DNA of 64,000 bases from JBBQNY01 sp038255255 (GCA_038255255.1 JBBSLL010000013.1:1-64000); one strand, 5' to 3'; shown: positions 52,846 through 63,023, numbered from the stretch's first letter. A program made the numbers and translations. The notes: generated by a model from the letters alone, not told the origin.

Positions 52846-54893
52846 CAATCTTCTTCGTGATGCGGCTTGTAGGCGTCCACGAGCTTTTGCTGCATATGTG
52901 CAGGCACGGGCTCGTAGTGGCTGAAGTCGAGCGCGTAGCTGCCGCGGCCTGCCGTCGCCCCCTTGAGTTCGGCGGCGTAGCCTTCCAGCTCCGACAAGGG
53001 GACCTGCGCCTTCACCACGATCTCCCCGCCGCGCAGGCTGTCGGTGCCGTTGATGCGCGCGCGTTTGGATGACAACCCGCTGGTGATGTCGCCCATGTGC
53101 GATTCCGGCGCCGTGACTTCGAGATCCACGATGGGTTCGAGCACTTGCGGCCTGGCCTTCGCGATCGCGTCGAGGAAGGCCTTCTTGCCTGCCGAGACGA
53201 ACGCGACTTCCTTGGAGTCGACCGCGTGAAACTTGCCGTCGTACACGATGACGCGCACGTCCTGCAGCGGGTAGCCCGCCAGCGCGCCACCGGCCAGCAC
53301 CTGGCGGACGCCTTTCTCGATGGCCGGCAGGAACTGGCCGGGGATCGTGCCGCCCTTGATCTGGTCGACGAATTCGAAACCATCGCCGCGCGGTAACGGC
53401 TCGACCCGCAGGAACACTTCGCCGAACTGGCCGGCGCCACCGGTCTGCTTCTTGTGTCGATGGTGCCCTTCGGCCTTGCCGCCGATCGTCTCGCGATAGG
53501 CGATGCGCGGCGGCCGGGTGCGGACTTCCACGCCGTATTTGTCGCGCAGCCGGTCGAGCATGATGCGCAGGTGGAGGTCCGAGAGGCCGCGGATGACGGT
53601 CTCGTTGAGTTCGTGATGGTGTTCGACGTGGAAGGTCGGATCTTCCTCCGCGAGCTTCGACAGGGCCGTGGCGAGTTTCTGTTCCTGGCCCTTGCTCGCG
53701 GCTTCGATGGCAAGGCCGAACATGGGATTGGGGAAATCCAGCGGCGCCAGGTGGATCTGGTCCTCGTCGTGCGAGTCGTGCAGCACCGCATCGAAATGCA
53801 GGTCCTCGATCTTCGCGACTGCCGCGATGTCACCCGGAATCGCCTGCGCGATCTCCACATGCTCCTTGCCCTTGAGTTTGAACAGGTGAGCGACCTTGAA
53901 GGGCTTCTTGCCGTCGTCCACGAACAGCTGGCTGTCCTTGCGCACGGTGCCTTGGTAAACACGGAAAATCCCGAGCTTGCCCACGAACGGATCGTTGACG
54001 ATCTTGAACACGTCGGCGATCACGTGCGCCTTCGGATCGATGCTGGAGGTGATGGGGACGGCGTCGGCACCGCGCCCTTTCACGAACGGCGGAGGATTCG
54101 CTTCGCCAGGATGCGGGAACAGTTTCTCCGCAACGTTGAGCAGTTCCTTGACGCCCGCGCCGCTGCGGGCGGACACGAAGCAGACCGGGACCAGGTGGCC
54201 CTCGCGCAGGCACTGCTCGAAAGCATCGTGCAGTTCCTGGAAGGAGAGGCCTTCCTCGCCAGCGTCGAGATAATGGTCCATCACCTTTTCGTTGACCTCG
54301 ACCACCTGGTCGATGATCTTCTGGTGCCAGTCGGCGACGGGGCCGAGGTCCGAGTCGCCGGTCGACTGGCCGAAGCAATCGATCACCTTCGTGCCGCCGT
54401 CGGCCGGCAGGTTGAGCGGCAGCACCTCGTTGCCGAAGGCCTCGCGCAGCTGATCGAGCAACTGTTCGCTGCGCGCCCCCTCATGGTCGATCTTGTTGAC
54501 GATGATGGCGCGACACAGATTGCGTGCACGCGCGTACTCCATCATGCGCCGCGTGCCGTGGCCGATACCGGCATCGGCATCGACGACGATGGCGAGAGTT
54601 TCCACTGCGGCGAGCGCGGCGAGCGTCGGCCCCCTGAAATCCGGATAGCCCGCGGTGTCGATCAGGTTGACGTGGACGCCCGCGTGATCCGTCGAGGCGA
54701 TGGCGGAATCCAGCGAATGGCCGCGCGCCTTCTCGATGGGATCAAAGTCCGAAACGGTGGAGCCGCGCTCGATCGTGCCTGCCGCCTGGATCGCGCCGCC
54801 GGCATGCAGCAGGGCTTCGAACAACGTGGTCTTGCCGGCGCCAGGGTGGCCTGCGAGGGCCACGTTGCGGATTTGTTCGGTGGTGTAGGACAT
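52845..54893 (-). CDS. Elongation factor G-like GTPase (EF-G paralogue)
   Basis: A 682-residue translational GTPase with G1 GHPGAGKT, G3 DTAGYPDF, G4 NKIDH, domain II, and C-terminal EF-G domains IV-V (VYDGKFHAVDSKEVAFVSAGKKAF). It differs from canonical EF-G by lacking the usual rps/fusA/tuf context and by its divergent switch I. It belongs to the EF-G-like (fusA2 type) group, whose roles include recycling or unknown functions. ATG 54893 is preferred to GTG 54899 because GGGAGA lies at a correct distance. Confidence 0.9.
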   Translation of the reverse strand: MSYTTEQIRNVALAGHPGAGKTTLFEALLHAGGAIQAAGTIERGSTVSDFDPIEKARGHSLDSAIASTDHAGVHVNLIDTAGYPDFRGPTLAALAAVETLAIVVDADAGIGHGTRRMMEYARARNLCRAIIVNKIDHEGARSEQLLDQLREAFGNEVLPLNLPADGGTKVIDCFGQSTGDSDLGPVADWHQKIIDQVVEVNEKVMDHYLDAGEEGLSFQELHDAFEQCLREGHLVPVCFVSARSGAGVKELLNVAEKLFPHPGEANPPPFVKGRGADAVPITSSIDPKAHVIADVFKIVNDPFVGKLGIFRVYQGTVRKDSQLFVDDGKKPFKVAHLFKLKGKEHVEIAQAIPGDIAAVAKIEDLHFDAVLHDSHDEDQIHLAPLDFPNPMFGLAIEAASKGQEQKLATALSKLAEEDPTFHVEHHHELNETVIRGLSDLHLRIMLDRLRDKYGVEVRTRPPRIAYRETIGGKAEGHHRHKKQTGGAGQFGEVFLRVEPLPRGDGFEFVDQIKGGTIPGQFLPAIEKGVRQVLAGGALAGYPLQDVRVIVYDGKFHAVDSKEVAFVSAGKKAFLDAIAKARPQVLEPIVDLEVTAPESHMGDITSGLSSKRARINGTDSLRGGEIVVKAQVPLSELEGYAAELKGATAGRGSYALDFSHYEPVPAHMQQKLVDAYKPHHEED

Positions 54894-55144
54894 GGCCACG
54901 TCTCCCGGCGAGCGGTGCGGTCGGCCGTCATGGTCGGCGCGGCGTCTCGGCGCGGTTGCGGCCGTCTCGTCGCGACCGCGGCACGGTCATGGCGGAATGG
55001 GCGCCGGCAGGCCGGCGTGGGACAAGCATCGTAATCGCGGGGGTCGCGGTCAAGTCCGGCGTGCAATCCGCCGGATGCCGGTTCGCGATACTTCGCTCAC
55101 GGGCCACTCGGTATTCTCCGCGCCTCACTCGACGGAGCACACAC

Positions 55145-55582
55145 ATGGGCATTTCCCGGCACGCAACCGCGCACTGGTCCGGCGACCTCAAATCCGGCCA
55201 CGGCAAGCTCTCGACGCCGCAGAGCGGCGTCCTGGCGGACGCGGCATACGGCTTCCACACGCGCTTCGGCGAGGCAAAGGGCACCAATCCCGAGGAACTC
55301 ATCGCGGCCGCGCACGCTGGCTGCTTCACCATGGCGTTGTCGGCCAAGCTGACCGAAGCGGGCCACCCGCCCACCACTCTTGATACCCGCGCAGACGTCG
55401 ACCTTTCGATGGAGGGCGGACCCAAGCTCTCCCAGATCCGCCTCAAGGTGGCGGCCGCCGTGCCGGGCATCGACGCGGCCAGGTTCCAGGCGATTGCGGA
55501 AGATGCCAAATCGAACTGCCCGGTGTCGAAGGCTCTCAGCGCCGTTCCGATCAGCCTGGAGGCAACGCTCACGGGGGGCTGA
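55145..55582 (+). CDS. osmC: OsmC family peroxiredoxin
   Basis: A 145-residue OsmC with both active-site cysteines (C60 in AHAGCFTM; C125 in KSNCPVSKA). It reduces organic hydroperoxides in the cytoplasm, usually with a dihydrolipoyl-type reductant. It starts with GISRHATAHWSGDLKSGHG, typical of OsmC rather than Ohr. It is divergent from the EF-G-like gene across 251 bases. Confidence 0.92.
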   Translation: MGISRHATAHWSGDLKSGHGKLSTPQSGVLADAAYGFHTRFGEAKGTNPEELIAAAHAGCFTMALSAKLTEAGHPPTTLDTRADVDLSMEGGPKLSQIRLKVAAAVPGIDAARFQAIAEDAKSNCPVSKALSAVPISLEATLTGG

Positions 55583-55726
55583 GACGACTGCCAGCATGCG
55601 CCTCTTTGAACGCGCGGCAACGTTCAATTTTATGTGAAAGCCAATTCAGACCGAATTCAACGCCCGGGCGCCATTGTCTGCCTCGACCGAAACGGCCAAT
55701 CGTTGCGCCGGGTCAGGAGAGAGAAT

Positions 55727-56464
55727 ATGAACCGCTGGATCAAGAGCACGCTGCTTGCTGCGGGCATCGCCGCCACCGGTGGCGTCCTCGCCCAGGGCAG
55801 TTATTACGACCGCTACAACGACGAGTACTACGAGCGCTACGACACCAATCGTTACAGTCTGGATGACGAGCGTTACGAGCACTGGGACTACGAGGAAGAC
55901 GCGTACGCACGGGTGGTCGCAGTGCATCCGGTCGTCGTGGATTCGCGTCGGCCGGTGACCCGCCAGGTCTGCCGCGTGCAGCGCGGCCAGACCTACGTCA
56001 ACAACGGCTGGGGTGATGGCTACTACTACGACGGGCGCTATCGCTACGACAGCCGTTCGAATACCCCGGCAGTGCTCGGCGCGATCGTGGGCGGCCTGCT
56101 CGGCAACCAGGTCGGCGACGGCAGCGGGCGCACTGCAGCCACGATCGCCGGGGCAGCCCTGGGCGCAGTGGTCGCGCAGGACCAGCAGCGTCGGGGCGGC
56201 AGTCGCGTCGATTACAGCGACCGGTACTACGGCGACCAGCGTTATTACGGCAATGGGCATTACGACGGCCGCAACTACAACGGTCGCCAGTACACGGGCC
56301 GCTGGGCGCCGCACGTGGTCGAACAATGCCGCACCACGAGAGGCTATCGTGGCGACCAGCGCGTGGTGGCGTATGACGTGACGTACGAGTACAACAATCG
56401 TCTGTATCAGACGCAGACCAACTATCGTCCGGGTCGCCAGATCCGCGTGCGGGTCGACGGCTGA
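55727..56464 (+). CDS. Exported glycine-zipper (2TM) protein
   Basis: A 245-residue protein: signal peptide (1-23, ends VLAQG), a Tyr/Asp/Arg-rich region, a glycine zipper 2TM segment (113-150: LGAIVGGLLGNQVGDGSG, ATIAGAALGAVVA) and a C-terminal small domain (VVEQCRTTRGYRGDQRVVAYDV) as in 17-kDa surface-antigen-type proteins. No lipobox is seen, so it is not clearly a lipoprotein. AGGAGAG precedes ATG 55727. Function unknown; likely envelope-associated. A clear terminator follows. Confidence 0.85.
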   Translation: MNRWIKSTLLAAGIAATGGVLAQGSYYDRYNDEYYERYDTNRYSLDDERYEHWDYEEDAYARVVAVHPVVVDSRRPVTRQVCRVQRGQTYVNNGWGDGYYYDGRYRYDSRSNTPAVLGAIVGGLLGNQVGDGSGRTAATIAGAALGAVVAQDQQRRGGSRVDYSDRYYGDQRYYGNGHYDGRNYNGRQYTGRWAPHVVEQCRTTRGYRGDQRVVAYDVTYEYNNRLYQTQTNYRPGRQIRVRVDG

Positions 56465-56510
56465 GTCTGGAAATATGTGGACGGCTGACTAGCGTCCAGC
56501 GCAGACAAAG

Positions 56511-56536
56511 ACGGGGGCCGAAAGGCCCCCGTTTTG
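56511..56536 (+). terminator. Rho-independent terminator
   Basis: Perfect nine-base stem ACGGGGGCC / GGCCCCCGT around a GAAA tetraloop, followed by TTTT. It ends the glycine-zipper gene 47 bases after its stop and precedes the convergent phzF-like gene. Confidence 0.9.
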
Positions 56537-56565
56537 CATTGGTGGATCCTACGCGCCCGAAACTT

Positions 56566-57441
56566 TCAAAGACTCAACGTGCCGTCCACGCAGGTGATGG
56601 CAGCGCCACCGACATCAATGCCGCCCGCGGCGTCGATCTCGACGAGCACGGTGCCGTCCCGCCCGACCTCGCGGCCTTGCGAAACCTTGTAGCTATGGCC
56701 GATCCGGTCCAGTCCGCGCCGATCGAAAAGATGGGCCGCAATCGCAGCATTGCCGCTGCCGCAGACGGGATCCTCGAGGATGCCGTCGCTGGGCGCGAAG
56801 GAACGCACGACCAGACCCTCGCCCTGGCTGGCCCGCCCGAATACGCTTAATCCAACGCCGCCGACACCGTCGCACAGCGATGCGAGCAACCCATAGTGGG
56901 GGCGTAACGTGCGCACGCTGTCTTCTTCCCCGAGGTCCGCCACGATCCACTGCGGTCCGACATTCACGAGACTCGAGGAGAGGCTGGCCGACTTGCCCTC
57001 CCGGCCCAGCGCCTCGGCGAGCCGCTGTTCGCTCACCGGACTCAACGGCTCCACGTGCGCGCGGGGCACCCGCACGAAAATCTGGTTGCCATCCGGGGTT
57101 TCGCGGACCCTGACCTTCAGCAGGCCTGCCTCGCATTCCTGGATCAGCTCTCCATCGTGAAGCGTGGCCCAGCGCGCCTCGAGGATCGCGTGCGCCGCGC
57201 CGATGCTCGGGTGTCCCGCAAAGGGAAGTTCCTGGCGCGGCGTGAAAATCCGCAGACGATAGTCGGCGCCAGGCAATGTCGGCGGCAACACGAACACGGT
57301 TTCGGAAAGGTTGGTCCATGCGGCAAGCCTCTGCATGGCGTGACTGTCGACGCCATCGGCGCCGAATACCACGGCCACCGGATTGCCGCGCAAGGGCACG
57401 CGCGTGAAAACGTCGACCTGCTTGAACGGCACGATGTGCAT
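56566..57441 (-). CDS. PhzF family isomerase-like protein
   Basis: A 291-residue PhzF/DapF-fold protein: MHIVPFKQVDVFTRVPLRGNP, acid residue E45 in NLSETVFVL, LPFAGHPSIGAAH and DPVCGSGNAAIA. The family includes the phenazine isomerase PhzF and many proteins of unknown substrate; no phenazine genes are near, so the true reaction is unknown. ATG 57441 gives the family start. It is divergent from the lysC-lysA fusion across 170 bases. Confidence 0.88.
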   Translation of the reverse strand: MHIVPFKQVDVFTRVPLRGNPVAVVFGADGVDSHAMQRLAAWTNLSETVFVLPPTLPGADYRLRIFTPRQELPFAGHPSIGAAHAILEARWATLHDGELIQECEAGLLKVRVRETPDGNQIFVRVPRAHVEPLSPVSEQRLAEALGREGKSASLSSSLVNVGPQWIVADLGEEDSVRTLRPHYGLLASLCDGVGGVGLSVFGRASQGEGLVVRSFAPSDGILEDPVCGSGNAAIAAHLFDRRGLDRIGHSYKVSQGREVGRDGTVLVEIDAAGGIDVGGAAITCVDGTLSL

Positions 57442-57611
57442 GGGGCCAGTCCGTGTCGCGAGACGCAAAGTCTAACCGGGCCGCGCGCCGTCGGCATTGC
57501 CGTGCGGGCGAGATGCAGGCGGCGTGGGCCCGGTGGGCGCGGGGCGGGAGCGTTTGTGGCAAGGTTGCGGCCCCCGACTGGATCTGCGCGAGCAGACGAA
57601 TCATTTCGCCG

Positions 57612-60239
57612 ATGCCCGTCCTTCCCGCCGCGCCGCCTGCGCATTCCGATCCGGTGTCCGGCCTTCACTGGGTCGTGCTGAAGTTCGGCGGCACATCGGT
57701 GTCGAGTCGGCAGCGCTGGGAGACGGTCGCGCAGCTGGCGAAGGAACGCTTGCAGACCGGGGAGACCACGCGGGTGCTGGTCGTGGTTTCCGCGCTCGCC
57801 GGCGTCACCAACGACCTGCAGCGGATCGCCGATGGTGAGGAAGCCACGCCACGCATCGTGGACTCCCTGATCAACAGGCATCTCGCGCTCGCGGCAGAGC
57901 TCGCACTCGACGGTCACGCCATACTCGGCAGTCAATTGGGTGCTTTGCGCACATCCCTTGAACCGTCGCAGGAACGCTCCCTCGCGTGGCAGGCGGAAAT
58001 GCTTGCGCAGGGCGAGTTGCTGTCCTCTTTGCTTGGCGCGGCTTTCCTGCGCGCGCAGGGCTTCGACTTCGGCTGGTGCGACGCGCGGGCGTGGCTGCAG
58101 TCGCGCAACCGGCCCAATCAGAACGCCTGGGCGCAGCGGCTGTCCGCAGCCTGCGACACGGTTCCGGACGAAGGCTGGCGCTCCCGCTTCGAAGCGCAGC
58201 CGACGCGATCGTTGATCACGCAGGGATTCATCGCGCGGCACGCCGATGGTGGAACCGTTGTACTGGGTCGCGGCGGCTCCGATACCTCTGCAGCCTGCTT
58301 CGGTGCCCTGCTGCGCGCGCGAAGGGTCGAGATCTGGACCGATGTGCCGGGCATGTTCAGCGCCAATCCTGCCGAGGTGCCGGATGCGCGTCTTCTCAGT
58401 CGGCTCGACTATTCCGAAGCGCAGGAAATCGCCACCACTGGCGCGAAAGTGCTGCATCCCCGGGCGATCGGCCCGTGCCGGGAAGCCGGCGTGCCCATCG
58501 CGATCCTCGACACCGGGCGGCCCGACCTGTGCGGCACGGTGATCGAGGATGGCGCATCGGCTTTGCCGGGAGTCAAGGCCATTTCCCGGCGGGAGGGCAT
58601 CGTGCTGGTGTCGATGGAAACCATCGGCATGTGGCAGCAGGTGGGTTTTCTCGCCGACATCTTCGAACGTTTCAAGCACCATGGGCTTTCGATCGACCTG
58701 ATCGGTTCGTCCGAGACCAACGTAACGGTGTCGCTGGATCCGCACGAGAATCTGGTCAACAGCAACGTGCTGGAGGCGCTGGCCGCGGACCTCGCGGAAG
58801 TGTGCCGGGTCAAGGTCATCGCGCCCGCGACCGCGATCACGCTGGTCGGTCGCGGCATGCGCTCGTTGCTGCACAAGCTGTCGGGCATCTGGGCAACGTT
58901 CGGTCGCGAACGCGTGCATCTCATCTCGCAGTCGTCGAACGACCTCAACCTGACGTTCGTGATCGACGCGGTAGACGCCCAGGGCCTGCTGCCGCAGCTG
59001 CATGCCGAACTCGTGCGCAGCGGCGCCATGCCCGTGCACGACCGCACGGTGTTCGGCAACAGCTGGCGCGAGATCGTGGGCCGCGCACACCCGCGCCCCG
59101 TTCCCTGGTGGCGATCGCGCGTGGAACGGCTCATCACGATGAGCGGGGCGCACACGCCGCTGTACGTGTATCACTTGCCCACCGTGCGCGAGCGCGCGCA
59201 GTCCCTCGCTGCAGTAAAAGCCGTGGACAGGCGCTACTACGCACTCAAGGCCAACCCGCACGCGGCGATCCTGCACGCCCTGGAACTCGAAGGTTTTGGT
59301 TTCGAGTGCGTATCGCAAGGCGAACTCGAGCACCTGTTCTCGACCTTGCCAGGAATCGACCCCTCGCGGGTGCTCTTCACGCCGAGTTTTGCGCCGCGGG
59401 AGGAGTACGCGTTCGCCCGCGCGAAGGGCGTCACGCTGACGCTCGACAACGTCGAGGCGTTGCGCAACTGGCCCGAGCTCTTTCGCGGCGGCCGTGCGTG
59501 GCTGCGGCTCGATCTCGGTCGCGGCGAAGGACATCACGAAAAAGTGCGGACTGGCGGCTCCGCTGCGAAATTCGGACTGCCCGTCGCGGCTCTCCATTCA
59601 TTCGTTTCACACGCACGCATGCTGGACCTTCGCATCGACGGGCTGCACGCGCACCTCGGCAGCGGCGTCGAGGCGCCTGCGCACTGGCGATCCGTGTATG
59701 CGGAACTCGCAGGGCTCGCCGATGGCTTGGGATCAGTCTCGACGATCGACATTGGCGGAGGGTTGCCGATCCCCTATCGACCCGACGCCGAGCCGCTCGA
59801 TCTTTCGGCCTGGGCAGCCGGGCTGGCCGAGATCAAAGAAGCGTGGCCGCGTTATGAACTCGCGATCGAACCCGGCCGGTTCCTGGTCGCCGAGTGCGGC
59901 GTCCTGCTCACGCGAGTCACCCAGGTCGTCGAAAAGGATGGCGTGCGGAGGATAGGCTGCGACGCCGGCATGCACACCTTGTTGCGCCCCGCGCTCTACG
60001 AAGCCTGGCACGACGTGGTCAACCTGAGCCGCGCCGATGATCCCGATTGCGCGCTGTTCGATGTGGTCGGCCCCATCTGCGAAAGCAGTGATGTGCTCGG
60101 GCGACAACGCCAGTTGCCCGCGCGCACGCAGGCCGGCGATGTGATGCTCATCGCGGACGCGGGTGCCTACGGCGCAGTGATGTCCTCGCGCTACAACCTG
60201 CGTGGCTGGCCTGGCGAGGAAGCGATCGATGATGAATGA
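57612..60239 (+). CDS. Bifunctional aspartate kinase / diaminopimelate decarboxylase
   Basis: An 875-residue fusion. The N-terminal aspartate kinase (about 18-480) has LKFGGTSV (K24), GRGGSDTSA and two ACT domains; the C-terminal PLP decarboxylase (about 510-875) has YYALKANPH (K546), the HLGSG loop and the CESSD segment. It catalyses the first and last steps of the lysine branch, making and consuming meso-DAP precursor flux in one protein. Such fusions are characteristic of Xanthomonas-type bacteria. It overlaps murL by 11 bases, so the three genes form an operon. Confidence 0.94.
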   Translation: MPVLPAAPPAHSDPVSGLHWVVLKFGGTSVSSRQRWETVAQLAKERLQTGETTRVLVVVSALAGVTNDLQRIADGEEATPRIVDSLINRHLALAAELALDGHAILGSQLGALRTSLEPSQERSLAWQAEMLAQGELLSSLLGAAFLRAQGFDFGWCDARAWLQSRNRPNQNAWAQRLSAACDTVPDEGWRSRFEAQPTRSLITQGFIARHADGGTVVLGRGGSDTSAACFGALLRARRVEIWTDVPGMFSANPAEVPDARLLSRLDYSEAQEIATTGAKVLHPRAIGPCREAGVPIAILDTGRPDLCGTVIEDGASALPGVKAISRREGIVLVSMETIGMWQQVGFLADIFERFKHHGLSIDLIGSSETNVTVSLDPHENLVNSNVLEALAADLAEVCRVKVIAPATAITLVGRGMRSLLHKLSGIWATFGRERVHLISQSSNDLNLTFVIDAVDAQGLLPQLHAELVRSGAMPVHDRTVFGNSWREIVGRAHPRPVPWWRSRVERLITMSGAHTPLYVYHLPTVRERAQSLAAVKAVDRRYYALKANPHAAILHALELEGFGFECVSQGELEHLFSTLPGIDPSRVLFTPSFAPREEYAFARAKGVTLTLDNVEALRNWPELFRGGRAWLRLDLGRGEGHHEKVRTGGSAAKFGLPVAALHSFVSHARMLDLRIDGLHAHLGSGVEAPAHWRSVYAELAGLADGLGSVSTIDIGGGLPIPYRPDAEPLDLSAWAAGLAEIKEAWPRYELAIEPGRFLVAECGVLLTRVTQVVEKDGVRRIGCDAGMHTLLRPALYEAWHDVVNLSRADDPDCALFDVVGPICESSDVLGRQRQLPARTQAGDVMLIADAGAYGAVMSSRYNLRGWPGEEAIDDE

Positions 60240-61605
60240 CCGGCTCTTCGATCGCGATGCCATCGCGGCGTTTCACTTCCGACGCTGCAGCCTGGATGCA
60301 GAGCGTGGCGTGGCGGAGCTGGTCTACGGATTCGACGACGGCCCCGACCTTGTCGAACGCCTGACTTTTCCCGGTGCTCCGTTCGAGGTCGGACCCGCCC
60401 GCGCCGAAGCGCTGGAGAGGGCCTTGCGCCTGCTGCATCTGATTGCCGGCGTGAGTTATTACAAGGCTGCGGTCCCGTCCCGCATCACGATCGACAGCTA
60501 TTCCATCGATGCCGATACCGCCGCGCTGCTCACCTTGATCTACGAGAACGGACTCGGCGAGTTCGCCTACCGCAATAACCTGGACCTGCGCGGCCACATC
60601 CACTTTCCAGCGTCTTCCGCCGCGATCACCTTGCACCCCTCTGCCACCGGAACGGGAAACGGCGAGCCGCGCGCGCTGGTGGCGATCGGCGGGGGCAAGG
60701 ACTCACTCGTCACCATCGAAGCCCTGCGCGCCGCAGGCATCGCGCAGACCGTGGCCTGGATCGGCGGCTCGCAGCTCATCGCCGCGTGCGCGGCACGCAC
60801 CGGCCTGCCGACGCTTAACATCGGGCGCACCCTGGCACCCGAACTCTTCGACTACAACCGCCAGGGTGCGTGGAACGGGCACATCCCGGTCACCGCCATC
60901 AACTCCGCGATCCTGGTGCTCGCGGCGCTGCTGGCAGGTGCGGATCAGGTCGTGTTCTCGAACGAGCGATCCGCCAGCTACGGCAGCCAGATTCCGGGCA
61001 CCGGCGAAGTCAACCACCAATGGTCGAAGAGCTGGGTTTTCGAATCCGCGTTCGGTGAATATGTCGAACGCAGGGTGGCGCACGGTCTCTGCTACTACTC
61101 CCTGTTGCGGCCATTCTCGGAACTCGCGGTCGCGCGACTGTTCGCGCGCGAGGACCGCTACGACGCCTGGTTCTCGAGCTGCAACCGCAACTTCCACCTG
61201 CTGGGGGAACGGCCCACGCAGCGCTGGTGCGGTGTCTGCCCGAAGTGCCACTTCGTGTTCCTGGCGCTGGCGCCCTTCATGTCCAAGGCGCGGCTGGTCG
61301 GGATTTTCGGGCGCAACCTGCTCGACGATCCGGCTCTCGCACCCGCTTTCGACGCGCTCCTCGAGTTCGGCGAGCACAAGCCTTTCGAATGCGTCGGCGA
61401 GGGACGCGAGTCGCGCGCGGCCTTTGCGGCAATCGCCAGCCGCGCCGAATGGCGCGAGGACGCCATGGTCGTGCGGTTCACCCGCGAGATCGCACCTCGC
61501 CTGCCCTCAGGCGATCTCGAGTTGGCGCCGTTGCTCGTGGCTGGCGCGGAGCATCGCGTTCCCTCCGACGTATGGCGGCGGATACGTGCGCATCTCGACG
61601 CTTGA
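60229..61605 (+). CDS. murL: UDP-MurNAc-L-Ala-L-Glu epimerase MurL
   Basis: A 458-residue protein of the MurL type: ATP-pyrophosphatase-like AIGGGKDSLVTIEAL (K157), NHQWSKSWVFE, and a CGVCPKC cluster (C334, C337, C340). In Xanthomonas oryzae MurL epimerises the terminal L-Glu of UDP-MurNAc-L-Ala-L-Glu to D-Glu using ATP (AMP released), replacing glutamate racemase MurI. ATG 60229 lies inside the end of the lysC-lysA gene. The next gene is MurD2-like, as expected for this pathway. Confidence 0.9.
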   Translation: MMNDRLFDRDAIAAFHFRRCSLDAERGVAELVYGFDDGPDLVERLTFPGAPFEVGPARAEALERALRLLHLIAGVSYYKAAVPSRITIDSYSIDADTAALLTLIYENGLGEFAYRNNLDLRGHIHFPASSAAITLHPSATGTGNGEPRALVAIGGGKDSLVTIEALRAAGIAQTVAWIGGSQLIAACAARTGLPTLNIGRTLAPELFDYNRQGAWNGHIPVTAINSAILVLAALLAGADQVVFSNERSASYGSQIPGTGEVNHQWSKSWVFESAFGEYVERRVAHGLCYYSLLRPFSELAVARLFAREDRYDAWFSSCNRNFHLLGERPTQRWCGVCPKCHFVFLALAPFMSKARLVGIFGRNLLDDPALAPAFDALLEFGEHKPFECVGEGRESRAAFAAIASRAEWREDAMVVRFTREIAPRLPSGDLELAPLLVAGAEHRVPSDVWRRIRAHLDA

Positions 61606-62980
61606 AGGATCGCGCGTGGCGATCTGGGGCTGGGGCGCTGAAGGCCGCGCCGCCCACCGGGCTGTGCGTAGTCGCCTGCCCGCGCTCGCACTGACATTGC
61701 TGTGCTCGGCCAGCGAGGCGGCAGAAGCCGCGAAGACCGGTGATGACGCACTCACGATCGTGACCGGCGTCGATGCAATCCGGCTGTCCGGTTTTGACGT
61801 GGTCATCAAGTCACCCGGAATCAGTCCCTATCGCGACGATGTGCGCGCTGCGCAGGCTGCCAGCACGATATTCGTCGGTGGCACGGCGATCTGGCTCGCC
61901 GAGAACCCCGACGTCCGCACCGTGTGCGTCACCGGCACCAAGGGCAAGAGCACGTGCACGGCGCTGATTGCGCACCTCTTGCGTGCTGCAGGTCATCGCA
62001 CGGCGCTCGCCGGCAATATCGGCATGCCGCTGCTCGAGATGCTGGACGTGGCGCCCGCGCCCGAGTTCTGGGCCATCGAATTGTCCAGCTTTCAGACACG
62101 CGACGTCGTTGCAAGCGGCACTCGTCCGGAAGTCTCCGTGGTGCTGAACATCTTCCCGGAGCACCTCGACTGGCACGGCGATGAAGCCCGCTACGTCGCC
62201 GACAAGCTCGCATTGGTTCAACTCGCAATGCCGCAGAGAGCAGTACTCAATGCGAACGATCCCGCGCTGAAGTCGCTCGATCCGCCGGGCAGCGAGCTGC
62301 GCTGGTTCGGCGTTCCGCCCGGCTGGCATGTGCGTGACTCACAGGTCTGCGTGGGGGAACGCAGCGAGCGAGTGATGGATCTGCGCGAACTTCCGCTGCA
62401 CGGTGGCCACAACGGATCCAATCTGTGCGCCGCATTGGCCGCAATCGACGCGCTGGGCCTCGACGCGCGCGCCATGGCGTCGCACGCCGCCTCGTTTACT
62501 CCCCTGCCGCACCGTCTGCAGTGGCTCGGAGCGGATGCGGGAATTGGATACGTCAACGATTCCATCAGCACCACGCCGCATGCCAGCGTGGCGGCACTGC
62601 AGGCGTTTGCGGACAGGCGGGTCGCGATCATCGTCGGCGGCCACGATCGGGGCGTCGACTGGGCTCCATTCCTGGCCCACATCGCGGCGAAACCGCCCGT
62701 TGCCGTGATCACGCAGGGCGCCAACGGACCGCGCATCCACACCCTGCTCGAGGCCGCGACGCCCAGGCCGAAGACAGTGCTTGCGGCCGCGGAGGGGCTC
62801 GAATCGGCGATCACGCTGGCGATAACCGCGCTGGAGGGCGACGGCATCGTACTGCTGTCTCCAGGAGCTCCAAGCTTCGATGCGTATCGCGACTACGCCG
62901 AGCGGGGCAGCCACTTCGCCCGCATTGCGGGCTTTACGGATGCCAGCGAGACGGGGATCGCAGGGCTCGGAATGGGTTGA
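61586..62980 (+). CDS. murD2: UDP-MurNAc-L-Ala-L-Glu ligase MurD2
   Basis: A 464-residue Mur ligase: N-terminal RISTLEGSRVAIWGWGAEGRAA, ATP loop VTGTKGKST (K121), LNIFPEHLDWHG and YVNDSISTTPHAS. It is divergent from ordinary MurD; with MurL adjacent it should add L-Glu, rather than D-Glu, to UDP-MurNAc-L-Ala, as shown for X. oryzae MurD2. GTG 61586 overlaps the murL end by 20 bases and gives the family start. It converges on ispB. Confidence 0.9.
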   Translation: MRISTLEGSRVAIWGWGAEGRAAHRAVRSRLPALALTLLCSASEAAEAAKTGDDALTIVTGVDAIRLSGFDVVIKSPGISPYRDDVRAAQAASTIFVGGTAIWLAENPDVRTVCVTGTKGKSTCTALIAHLLRAAGHRTALAGNIGMPLLEMLDVAPAPEFWAIELSSFQTRDVVASGTRPEVSVVLNIFPEHLDWHGDEARYVADKLALVQLAMPQRAVLNANDPALKSLDPPGSELRWFGVPPGWHVRDSQVCVGERSERVMDLRELPLHGGHNGSNLCAALAAIDALGLDARAMASHAASFTPLPHRLQWLGADAGIGYVNDSISTTPHASVAALQAFADRRVAIIVGGHDRGVDWAPFLAHIAAKPPVAVITQGANGPRIHTLLEAATPRPKTVLAAAEGLESAITLAITALEGDGIVLLSPGAPSFDAYRDYAERGSHFARIAGFTDASETGIAGLGMG

Positions 62981-63023
62981 GATCCGTAACTCGCCTCAAC
63001 TTTTGCAGCCCAATGATTGCGGC

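Noticed and set aside
62981..63023. A tRNA gene near ispB
   Set aside because: The 43-base convergent gap is too short and no cloverleaf is present.
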